From the NCBI GenBank assembly GCA_003427395.1, contig BFEA01000524.1, positions 1,090,968-1,116,488 on the forward strand: 25,521 nucleotides of DNA, read 5' to 3'. The DNA comes from Chara braunii. Its lineage: Eukaryota > Streptophyta > Charophyceae > Charales > Characeae. The notes beneath the pieces were generated by a model that was not told where the DNA came from, made no database searches, and saw only the letters and a list, made by a program, of their open reading frames with translations. The translations under genes were made by a program, and so were the position numbers. This document shows, piece after piece, positions 17,973-25,437 of this stretch (positions are counted from its first letter, which is position 1; each line of letters opens with the position of its first letter).

Positions 17973-18391
17973 GTTAACGGAGACCCTAATTTTCAGACCA
18001 CTTGCCATGCCATTTATATGAAAACCAAAGGGTCATTTTAATCAAACTTGCCACCAATTCGTAGAGTGGAGACCATACTAACTAACCGCAAAAAAAATCC
18101 AAAAAAAAATAATAATAAAAATTAAAAAAACATATAAAACAGCAAGGCAAAAGTGCATATTCATGAAGTTTCCCCAACATCCCAATTTCAAAAATCTTGA
18201 GAAAATTCAGAAATCTTAACTGAGGAAATTCCAATTCTCCAAATGACACAAAATTTGGCACACACCAACCTTGAACCAAAACAAGAACAGGCAAAAAAAA
18301 AAAAAAAAAAAAACATAAAATTTGACCCCGAAACCCTAATTTCAGTTTTGGACTCGTTACCCAGGACCTGAAAATGGGGGTCCCCGTTAAC
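17973..18391. mobile_element. About 0.4-kb TIR element in the integrase of element B
   Basis: Integrase homology stops at ...HQTA and resumes at CLIRPEQKDWVERL (about 18397). The intervening DNA has inverted ends: left GTTAACGGAGACCCTAATTT (17973 on) and right, reverse-complemented, GTTAACGGGGACCCCCATTT (from 18391), with the match continuing through TTCAG. GTTAAC is itself palindromic, so it could be part of the TIR or a 6-bp target duplication. The interior is AT-rich with an A21 run (18293-18313) and no transposase frame. This is a MITE-like element. Family is not assignable. Confidence 0.75.
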
Positions 18392-19124
18392 CATTTGTGT
18401 CTCATCCGTCCTGAGCAAAAGGACTGGGTTGAGCGGCTGTCGGACGTCGAGTTGGCTTACAACTCATCCATTCATCCGACTATCAGGATGTCGCCCTATC
18501 ATCCCACGGACGACCGATGCAAGAGCGACCAGATGTCGAAAGACGCAGCAACGCATGAGCCGTGAGGCCAATCGTCAGCGTCTTTCTTGTCCGTTCAGCG
18601 CCGGGGACCTTGTTTGGGTCTCCGTCGTGGAATTCAGCGTCGAACAAGATATCTCTCGCAAGCTCCTTCCGAAGTGGATGGGGCCTTGGCGCATTGTGGC
18701 ACCTGCTGGTGACGCACCCGAAGGACCATTATTTGTCATTCAGGTGCCCGCCCACTTGCCCGTCTACCCGGTCTTTCATTGTTCGAAGTTGGCACTTCTC
18801 GTTTCCGCAGATCTCGACGACTTTCCCGGGCGACGATCACAAGACCCACCCTCCATGGACGGTTTTCTGGAGGTTGGCAACATCATTTCGCAGCGGTGCT
18901 GCGGCACCAAGCCGATGAAGTACCTAGTACACTTTTCTTACTGTAGCCATAAGGTTGACCGTTGGTTGACCCGCGCGGAACTTCAAGCCACAGCCCCCGA
19001 TGTCCTCGCACGTTACGAACGCAAACAGCAGGGCAAGCCGACACCTTCGCCTCCATGTTGTACTTGCGTCCAGGTTCCACCATCGGATCGTCAGCTTCGC
19101 CCTCCACCCGGATTGACTTCATAA
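18392..19124 (+). pseudogene. Element B integrase C-terminus and chromodomain-like tail
   Basis: Starts with CLIRPEQKDWVERLSDVELA and YNSSIHPTIRMSPYHP, then an internal deletion and frame change lead to REANRQRLSCPFSAGDLVWV. The GPY/F module (LLPKWMGPWRIV, FVIQVPAHLPVYPVFHCSKL) and a chromodomain-like end (MKYLVHFSYCSHKVDRWLTR, LQATAPDVLARYERK) follow. The stop at about 19122 abuts a purine tract (AAGGAGGGGGGG), as expected at the end of pol. The last 400 bases are repeated immediately downstream. Confidence 0.88.
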
Positions 19125-19133
19125 GGAGGGGGG

Positions 19134-19541
19134 GTATTTGTCACTCAGGTGCCTGCCCACTTGCCCGTCTACCCGGTCTTTCATTGTTCGAAGTTGGCAC
19201 TTTTCGTTTCGGTGGATTGCGACGACTTTCCCGGTCGACGATCGCAAGACCCACCCTCCATGGACGGTCTTCAGGAGGTTGGCGACATCATTTTGCAGCG
19301 GCGCTACGACGCCAAGCCGATGAAGTACCTAGTACACTTTTCTTATTGTAGCCATAAGGCTGACCGTTGGTTAACCCGTGCGGAACTTCAGGCCACAGCC
19401 CCCGATGTCCTCGCACGTTACGAACACAAACAGCAGGGCAAGCCGGCACCTTCGGCTCCATGCTGTACTCATGTCCAGGTTCCACCATCGGATCGTCAGC
19501 TTCGCCCTCCACCTGGCTTGACTTCATAAGGAGGGGGGGGG
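19134..19541 (+). repeat. Tandem second copy of the 3' end of element B (pol tail plus PPT)
   Basis: From TTTGTCACTCAGGTGCC on, this segment repeats 18733-19133 with a 405-base offset at about 95% identity by eye. It again encodes AHLPVYPVFHCSKLALFVS, the DDFPGRRSQDPPSMDG motif, the chromodomain-like end, the same stop and a second G-rich PPT (19528-19541). The copy starts inside the GPY/F module, so it is not an independent gene. The first PPT is joined directly to the duplicated pol sequence. Confidence 0.92.
19528..19541 (+). promoter_or_regulatory. Polypurine tract of element B
   Basis: AAGGAGGGGGGGGG directly precedes TGTTATATGC, the start of the LTR. An equivalent tract at the end of the first pol copy (about 19124-19135) lacks an adjacent LTR. 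Confidence 0.8.
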
Positions 19542-20141
19542 TGTTATATGCTGAGCACACGGGCCCCATTTTGGGGGCCCGACGGTTGCTGGGGCCCCCC
19601 AGGTCGCATGCCCCTCAGATGTGCGCCCTGGAGGCCCACGACCGGCCTTAGGGCCGCAGGTTTGGATTTGAGGCAGCATTTGTTTATTTATTTATTTATT
19701 TGCTGTCCTATTTTTGTCAATTCAGGCGTCATTTCGCGAGGCCCAGCGCTACTTATAGCTGGGCCACGCCTGGGCAGACACAGTTTGAGTAGCTTACTTC
19801 TTGGGCGACACACTGCTGGAGCAGTGCGACACAGCGCTGCATTAGAGGTCGAGGTGTAGGTAGAGCGAGGGAGGCGGAGGCCATACCTGCAGCGGCGGTA
19901 CTTACCTGGGCGCCATAGCTGGGCTCTGCAGCAGCGATCTGCACAGGGACACCACGTGGTCAGTACATGGCCGCAGTTACCTGCAGGTGAGACAGCGAGG
20001 AGGACGACATCTTCTTCTTCTTCGTCTCGCCCTCCATCCCTTCTCCCTCCTTCCGCCTCCTTCTTCTTCTTCTTTCGGAGAGAGAGAGAGGTTCCAGGCA
20101 GAGGGTACATCACGCCGTGAGACCCAGGAACTGATTTGACA
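19542..20141 (+). repeat. 3' LTR of element B (about 600 bp), right end inferred
   Basis: Begins TGTTATATGCTGAGCAC right after the PPT. A palindrome with TTATA in its loop lies at 19740-19765, about 200 bases in, at the expected promoter position. I place the right end at GATTTGACA (20141), giving TGT...ACA ends like element D. No second LTR is available for proof. The segment includes (TTTA)n at about 19680 and CTT/GAGA microsatellites at 20010-20092. Confidence 0.65.
19740..19765 (+). promoter_or_regulatory. TATA-like core in the loop of an 8-bp palindrome
   Basis: GGCCCAGC (19740-19747) and GCTGGGCC (19758-19765) are perfect reverse complements around GCTACTTATA. This is the most plausible core promoter of the LTR of element B. 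Confidence 0.55.
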
Positions 20142-20727
20142 TTTTGTGGTGGACATCGATTGGATCTTCGGCAGGGAGACTATTTTTGGACTTCGCTATC
20201 GCGATCTTGGTCTTCTCCCTCATCTCCATCTTCGTCTCGCATCCGTGGTATCACCCCATGTGCGTGATCAAGGAGGGACCTTTCGTCTATGTATGTGGTC
20301 CCTACTCTCTCTCTCACATGTGTGGTGTATGATGGGTGTAGTGTTGGTATCTGACAGGTCAGGTCATATCTTTCAGTCGCTACATTGTACTATTTTCATA
20401 TGTATATGGATGTACATTGCTTGTTGATGTTTTGCTGACACTGCATTGTCCATTTGAGTCCTTTTCATCACTTTGCGGATCCTTGGCTCCCCATACATCG
20501 CTTGACTGAGCATGTATCACAGAGTGACATTTTGGTACTGTCCCAATTTTCCAGTGTCCCAGAGTGACATTTTGGTACTGTCCCAAAGTGACAGTTTGGA
20601 CTTTGGAGGCACTCATCACTGATACAGGCATTATTACCAGGCTAATACCAGCTAGCTACTTGCCATGGTCAGCAATACGCACACAAGAAGTGCAGGCTTT
20701 TTCCATGCATGCATGAATGCAATCAAC
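20142..20727. other. 3' flank / presumed 3' UTR side of the host exon
   Basis: No protein motif or TE signature is recognised. It contains short low-complexity runs and, at 20519-20605, AGAGTGACATTTTGGTACTG repeated at 20521 and 20561 (40-base period) with a third partial unit. On the minus strand this DNA follows the stop codon of the exon at 20728 and may include its 3' UTR. No AATAAA was found on that strand here. Confidence 0.45.
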
Positions 20728-20883
20728 TCAAGCGCTCAAGACACGAACCTGAGAGAGCTTGACCCATGCATTGAGCACCTGCAAGGCCTTTCCTGACTGA
20801 TGCACCTCGGAGGCACGAGCCACGCCTTCCCCAACATCTTTGGCGACACCACATGCCACAAGACCTACACCAGCATTCACTAT
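20728..20883 (-). CDS. Terminal exon of a TrpD/PAT1-like anthranilate phosphoribosyltransferase
   Basis: Minus-strand exon of 51 codons plus stop, beginning after a clean acceptor (TTTGTGTGTGCAG, then ATA). It reads IVNAGVGLVACGVAKDVGEG, then VARASEVHQSGKALQVLNAW, VKLSQVRVLSA and TGA. The pattern N-A-x6-A/S-G...EGV..A.EV..SGKA...L..W...S matches the C-terminal helices of anthranilate phosphoribosyltransferase, the second step of tryptophan synthesis, plastid-located in plants and algae. A possible donor (CAG|GTTCGTG, 20748) could instead end the exon at 20749, giving exactly 45 codons in phase 0. The codons are clean, with no stops or frameshifts, unlike the surrounding retroelements. Upstream exons are not in the window. 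The gene may be intact with a large intron holding element C, or a fragment. The identification is by remembered family pattern. Confidence 0.65.
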   Translation of the reverse strand: MVNAGVGLVACGVAKDVGEGVARASEVHQSGKALQVLNAWVKLSQVRVLSA

Positions 20884-21482
20884 CTGCACACACAAAGTAC
20901 ACAATTCAAATTTGGAGTGTGTTATTAAGTTATTAAGTAATATTAACTTATTAATAGTTATTGTGCATGAATCATGTTACAGGTCACTAATTGAAGTCTC
21001 TGCAAGGATCAGAGGGATTGTAATGAAATGAATGTTGAAACTTAAAAGACATATTTGGAGTAAGTTTCTTGAACTATCTGCTCTTTTCATCAACTCTCAA
21101 TCTTGGTGCATCTGTAATTTCTTGGCCACATATTTGGAGTCGGGAAATACATGCTTCTCCTCTCTGGTATATATGTATATTATTTTGTTTTGCTTTATTA
21201 TTATTACAAGTTGAGCCAGTGCGGCTTCGCCCGCATGAATTAGCAGCTCAGTGCATTATAGACTTAGTGACTCTCACAGAGCCTGTGCAAGTTTTGCCCC
21301 AGAACAAAGCAGGCTAGTGCATCAAGGACTTAGTCACTCTCACAGCAACAGTGTGGATTCACCCACCTGATGTAGTTAAGTGCATGACAGACTTAGTGAG
21401 TCTCACAGGGCCACATGCGCTTCACAACATGACAGAGTAAGCAACCCTTGAAATCTAAGTGCAACACAGGCGAACAGTGAAT
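20884..21482 (-). other. Presumed intron of the host gene
   Basis: AT-rich DNA upstream of the exon acceptor with no coding motif. Three related units with GACTTAGTGACTCTCACAG or close variants start at 21251, 21317 and 21380 (63-66 base spacing). The left LTR of element C begins at 21483, so the intron would continue past C. Confidence 0.5.
21251..21412. repeat. Three degenerate 63-66-bp tandem units
   Basis: GTGCATnAnnGACTTAGTnA followed by CTCTCACAG (or GTCTCACAG) recurs three times. The spacers between them diverge. This is a minisatellite-like array in the presumed intron. Confidence 0.7.
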
Positions 21483-22508
21483 TGCAAGGAAAATGAGCTG
21501 TAGCGAAATGACAGAATTCCAGAATGCAAAATCACATTGAAAGCCAGATTTTCGACCGCTGTTCAGAAAACTGAAAGGCACTGATATTCCACCAACAGAG
21601 AACCAGAGCACCGGATTCAAATGTCAATGAGACCATACTCTTGCCACCACCAACGTATGTATCCAGAGCCCTTCCTCCTACTTGCCGCTCAGCGCCCAGA
21701 CTACGATCACACATCAAGTAACCAGCCTACGGATTCACAATGCAACCTGTTGACATCAGCAGCAACAACTGAAGTACATGAAGATGTCAGCCATGTAAAC
21801 CATCGCCAAGACCAGGTTACGTGCCCTTACATCGCACCCCTCATCCCATGCTCTCTCACTCACCCTCGTCTTCTTCACCCACGTCTCCACTACCACGAAC
21901 ACCACCACCACCTCAGCTGACCTTCTCCAAGCTGGCCCGGCTATGGGGGCCCAGCTATGGCGCTGCCCATTTGCAGCGCCCTTCTACCTCGTGACAGCAC
22001 CGGCGCACATGCACCGGCGCTAGCAGCAATGCGCGAGCTTAAGCTCCAGCAGCGCTGCCGCCCGCTCTACCAAGTGCCCAAATGCCCTCTGTGTAGCCCC
22101 CACCTTTCCTAAATGGAAAGTAGCGGTTTCTCTGGCTGCCAGCTGCCTCGTGGGACCGAGTTTCCAGTAGCTGCACTCTTGGCGAAAGTGTCTGCGCCTC
22201 AGCCCATTCAGACAGTGTCCTGGGGCCAGATTGGTTAGGCATGCCCAACCACCCAGGCACAAACATGCGGTGTTCCCTGCTTGCACCATGTTGCTGGAAG
22301 AGCCTGGAAGGCTCACGAAGATTTCAGATTCTCACAAGCGAGGCAGACGTAGCCAACTGGCGCGTGGCAACTGTCTGGCGCCCACCAAGATTTGCAAATA
22401 TTGACGAATTCAGGGTTCACTGAGACTCAGGGGGCCTGCCTTCACTTAGGGCGGGCACACGCCTGCTGCAGGGGCCTTATGCCAGTATGCCGAGGGATAA
22501 AACCCTCA
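21483..22508 (-). repeat. 3' LTR of element C (1026 bp)
   Basis: Starts TGCAAGGAAAATGAGC and ends GATAAAACCCTCA on the plus strand, so in element orientation it runs TGAGGG...TTGCA, the same termini as element A. It shares blocks with the LTR of A (GCCTTCACTTAGGGCGG, and CTTTCC-TAAAT-GGAAAG at 22104-22120) but is clearly diverged, so it belongs to a sister subfamily. Confidence 0.85.
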
Positions 22509-22527
22509 CACTCCCTCCTCCTTTACT
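22509..22527 (-). promoter_or_regulatory. Polypurine tract of element C
   Basis: On the minus strand, AAAGGAGGAGGGAGTG precedes the TGAGGG start of the LTR. This mirrors element A. Confidence 0.7.
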
Positions 22528-22549
22528 TCGGTAGTCCTCTGAGAAGTCC

Positions 22550-23054
22550 TTATAGAGCAGGCTGCTTCCCTCTCAAATTTCTTTCATAACTTGAGATCAT
22601 CTGTGGAGCAGTCTTTATTAACTCTTCTCTTGTGAACCACCAATCTTCTTTAGGATCCGTATGATGTCGGAACCGTACTAAATACTGCATCTGCGGTTTC
22701 GGAGGGCGTCCCCTGCCTGGAGGCTTGGGCACAGACATCGGCTTGTGCTCAACGATGTCGTCAATGTCCACGTGTCCGTCATTGATCTCCTTGAAGGAAA
22801 CTGATCAGTTTCAGCGAAAGGAGCCAACTTGGACGCGTGGAAAAGAGGGTGTGTACGCAGGTGACGAGGTATTCGAATGACATATGAAGGCCAATCTCAC
22901 TGATCTCCCACTGTGTCTAGTACTTCCCAGGGTCCAAAATATTGTGGCATCAGTTTTCTAGATATTCCCAGTTCCTCAGATGACTTAACCCAAACTCTAT
23001 CACCTCCCTGAAATGCTGATGGTCGTCTGTGCCTATTCTCGGATGCAACCATTG
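22550..23054 (-). pseudogene. Element C integrase C-terminus with chromodomain-like tail
   Basis: Minus-strand frames give [60 protein letters not shown] and, after a frameshift near 22790, DIDDIVEHKPMSVPKPPGRG, then MQYLVRFRHHTDPKEDWWFT, REELIKTAPQMI. These are the GPY/F module and chromodomain-like end, collinear with 2664-3359 of element A. The stop lies about 40 bases before the PPT. The upstream half of this protein region is separated by the inserts at 23072-24246. Confidence 0.82.
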
Positions 23055-23200
23055 CATCTTGACCTTTCTTTTTTTTTTTTTTTTTTTTTTTGGACCTTTT
23101 TTTGTTTTTTGCGTTTCATCCTTGCGCAGGGGCCATGCTACTCTTCTCTGTATCGTCCCAATTTTAACGGATGTCCCTAAGGACATCTTGACCTTTCTTT
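23055..23200. repeat. 17-bp target-site duplication around the U6 retrocopy
   Basis: CATCTTGACCTTTCTTT is found at 23055-23071 and 23184-23200. A single copy restores the integrase frame ([11 protein letters not shown]), so it is a genuine insertion footprint. Confidence 0.92.
23072..23183 (-). pseudogene. U6 snRNA retropseudogene
   Basis: The minus strand from 23183 reads like a nearly full-length spliceosomal U6 RNA. It has a 5' stem remnant ending GGGACATCCG, the ACAGAGA box (23145-23151), which pairs with the 5' splice site, the AGC triad (23137-23139), and the U4-pairing / internal stem-loop segment ATGGCCCCTGCGCAAGGATG (23117-23136). It ends in GGTCCA followed by a poly(A) run of about 23 (T23 on the plus strand, 23069-23091). 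Mutations relative to the conserved RNA include AGATTAGC to AGAGTAGC, changes at the 5' stem and an A-rich 3' region. The A tail plus the flanking 17-bp duplication show it was copied from RNA by LINE machinery. It lacks an upstream pol III promoter and is not an expressed U6 gene. Confidence 0.93.
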
Positions 23201-23216
23201 ATGTGTTCCACAACCT

Positions 23217-24246
23217 TTTTTTTTTTTTTCCAGGCTTTGTGCAAAGCCTCTATCCCGGTAGTGGTAAGAGAACCACCGAGATTGAGGCTTTGCCTACCGG
23301 GCTGCTCCATCTATTGATGGGGAGCCTCACCTGCTGGAAACCGGGTCCAGCATCCCTTGACACAGAATCCTGAGTCCAAATGCTATCCCTGCCAGCATTG
23401 ATTACCGTTGGCCTCACGGGATTAACTGAGCAGGGACGGAGGTGGCGGGGAGGGGGGCCAACGCCTTGGAGCCGGGGGGCACCGGGCCCCATGGCATTAG
23501 GGCCACCCCCCGTTATCTAGTAATGGTTAATAAGACAAATAAGACACATTGAGTGGGCCCTGCTGATGCTTGAGTACTTTGGTGGGGCTTTTGGAAGCGC
23601 TGTATGCCGAATCCAACTGTACCTTTGGTGAAACTCCGACCTTCCCCTTGCTGGTCCCTGGCCTTGCAGTTGCCTCCTTGAAAGGCATGGCGGCAGATCC
23701 GACAGATGCGAAACAACGAAAACTAACTGACTGTACGTCCCCTTCCCCTGCTTCGGTCGAACACCCAGCTGGACCCCTTATTGCAGGATTTCCACCACTG
23801 ACAGCAGGTGCGGGCGGAAGGAGTCCCCAAAGTCCTGCGCCGGTTTGAGTGGGAACCCCGGATCAATGGCCGTCCACTCTAGAAACTGCAGTCTGTAGTC
23901 CTACTTCATATCCATGTGAGGATCTTCTTCCTCTGCCATACGCTGTTCCATCTGTTCGTCTTCTGACCACGTCACCTTGGCTATCCAACCCCCCCTTTTC
24001 CTGCCTAGCCATTTCTCACAGAACCGGGAGATGATCCGGTCCGCATCCCTCCTAAAGTGCACACTGTCAATTTCATTTGAACCCTCCCTCCATTTCCAGC
24101 AAACACCTCCTCCACCAAATTACCTAAAGTATGGATCTTCTTCCAAGACGGAAGGGGTTCCATGTGCATTCACCGTTCGTGAGATTCGGGCAGTGCCCCA
24201 GCAAGATCGCCCTCCCGTCCCATGGCCACGGTAAGTCTGGGAACAT
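23217..24246 (-). mobile_element. 1.03-kb poly(A)-tailed retroinsert of unknown origin
   Basis: The host integrase text LLQ(stop)AV...EHIKKGQ is split here. CACAGCCT/CACAACCT (24247-24254 and 23209-23216, one mismatch) flank the insert. The minus strand ends in a perfect hairpin (AGGCTTTG-CA-CAAAGCCT, 23232-23249) followed by about 14 A. This is the architecture of a LINE, SINE or processed transcript inserted by target-primed reverse transcription. Minus-strand frames carry plausible protein pieces (IDSVHFRRDADRIISRFCEK, WLGRKRGGWIAKVTWSEDEQ, LQFLEWTAIDPGFPLKPAQD, FGDSFRPHLLSVVEIL) interrupted by stops. I recognise no RT, endonuclease or known gene in it. It could be a 5'-truncated LINE, a LINE ORF1 region or a host mRNA copy. 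Confidence 0.7.
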
Positions 24247-24252
24247 CACAGC

Positions 24253-24840
24253 CTACTGCAGCAGCTGTTCATATTTAACAGCAAACTCTATGCTGCCCGG
24301 AGCGGCAGTGGGCTGGTTCTCGGGCAGCAGAAAGTCAAAAGCAGATCTGGGCTTCCAACCAAGATGTAGCTGATTGGAAGTCATGTCGGTAGTGTTGTGC
24401 ACAGCGTTGTTATACAGACTAGCGATGAGAGGTAACTTCTCATCCCAGTCATCCTGGTTCGGCTTAATATAATGTCGAAGCAAGTACTGCACTACTCGGT
24501 TCATCTGCTCAGCCTGGCCATTTGACTCAGTGTGGTTCCCTGATGTCGTTTGCAGTTGGGTTCCCATCTGCCGAGCTGTGCTCTGCCACAGTTCGCTGGT
24601 GAATCTGACGTCCCTGTCGCTAATGATGGATCTCGGGAGACCGGAGTCTCGTACCCAGTTATCCATAAACAGCTTAATTATATGGTCAGTCCTAGCTGTT
24701 TTAGGCATAGCGATCAGTCTAGCGCACTTGCTAAATCTGTCCACAATGACGAAGATGTGACGTTTACCACTCTCGCGGGTCATGAGAGTATCCATGCAGT
24801 CCATGGACACACTCTGACCAGGGTCTGTAGGGACAGGCAA
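24253..24840 (-). pseudogene. Element C integrase catalytic core, triad intact
   Basis: An open frame of 195 codons. The first Asp is in SVSMDCMDTL; the second is in SIISDRDVRFTSELW; the Glu is in ESNGQAEQMNRVVQ, 35 residues after the SDRD Asp. All three metal-binding residues of the D,D-35-E core are therefore present. It continues into YIKPNQDDWDEKLPLIASLY and RSAFDFLLPENQ. The frame ends at an amber codon (24253-24255) in place of a Gln codon, one base position from the poly(A) insert. Upstream the frame is preceded by a zinc finger with its own stop. This is the best-preserved enzyme domain in the window. Confidence 0.9.
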
Positions 24841-25223
24841 GGGCTTGAGAAGCCCAAGCGGTGCCTACTTTGTCAAGCTAACAAACGTGGCATGTCTCTA
24901 CATACCTCTCTGCATCTTCCATCATCGTGGGCCACCATAATTTCTGCACTAAGTTCGCAGCTGTCTTTTTAATATCCAAAATGTCCGGTTGCATCGTGAC
25001 ACGCACCTAAAAATAAACTGCGCAACGTCTCTCTAGACGGAATACACAAACATTTATTCCTGGCCTTCTCAAGGAACAGCAAGTCACCAACCGACACAAA
25101 CTCATTTGATGTGGCCTTCTCTTTAGCCTCAAGTTTGCACATGATCTCAGTCATGACTGGGTCCTCTTGATAGGCTTCCACCAGGGATTGAGTTACATCA
25201 TCTGAAATACCAAATTCTATCAC
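24841..25223 (-). pseudogene. Element C RNase H-integrase linker and H2C2 zinc finger
   Basis: The minus-strand frame 25223-24969 gives DDVTQSLVEAYQEDPVMTEI, CLCIPSRETLRS and the His pair HDATGHFGY. After a frame break, NLVQKLWWPTMMEDAERYVE, TCHVC supplies the Cys pair, followed by an amber codon (24878-24880) where Gln is expected. Unlike element A there is no insert between the His and Cys halves. Confidence 0.82.
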
Positions 25224-25437
25224 TAGCGCCCCCAGTTAGCCTGCCCTTCGCGATAGTGCATCAGCGACATTGTTGTACTCTCCTTTCAGAGGATCGAGCT
25301 TGAAGTCATACATATCTACGAGTTCAATCCACCTCTTGAGTGCATCGGAGAGCACGGGCTGTGTCTTGATCCAACGCAAAGTCTCATGGTCAGAGCTCAC
25401 ATAGAAGAATCTGCCTAGGAGGTAATGTGTTGCATAC
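25224..25437 (-). pseudogene. Element C RNase H, C-terminal part
   Basis: The minus strand reads HYLLGRFFYVSSDHETLRWI, KTQPVLSDALKRWIELVDMY, DF and LKGEYNNVADALSRRA. This is the end of the Ty3/Gypsy RNase H domain, with the last acidic residue in ADALSRR. Homology to element A stops just before HYLLG, next to the LTR-like sequence at 25438. Confidence 0.8.

Larger units (their letters stand above)
14152..20141 (+). mobile_element. Element B: degenerate plus-strand Ty3/Gypsy element, 5' part missing
   Basis: The order gag - protease - RT - RNase H - integrase - chromodomain-like tail - PPT - LTR is recognisable from 14152 to 20141. The 5' LTR, leader and N-terminal gag are absent; gag begins abruptly where the proposed LTR of element D ends, so the missing part should lie beyond the far end of D, outside the window. 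It is a different lineage from A and C by protein sequence. Numerous stops and frameshifts, an integrase insertion and a duplicated 3' end make it inactive. Confidence 0.88.
21483..25437 (-). mobile_element. Element C: minus-strand Ty3/Gypsy element, same family as A, 5' part outside the window
   Basis: Left (3') LTR 21483-22508, PPT, integrase C-terminal region, integrase core, zinc finger and the end of RNase H follow in minus-strand order. Proteins and LTR ends (TGCAAGGAAAATGAGC) match element A. RNase H homology stops at about 25430, where another LTR-like sequence begins. The 5' half of C is therefore displaced beyond the window. Two retroinsertions split its integrase tail. Confidence 0.88.

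Noticed and set aside
18429-19529. Two separate chromodomain genes
   Set aside because: The second is a tandem partial duplicate of the pol tail that starts mid-domain and lacks its own start.
20144-20427. Short membrane-protein-like frames after the LTR of element B
   Set aside because: Two overlapping frames, no homology pattern, and composition typical of non-coding flank.
22950-23186. Lys-rich minus-strand open frame
   Set aside because: It runs through the U6 retrocopy and its poly(A) tail, so it is a chance fusion.
23570-24034. Plus-strand open frames in the 1-kb retroinsert
   Set aside because: The poly(A) tail shows the insert is a minus-strand copy. These plus-strand frames have no recognisable domain.
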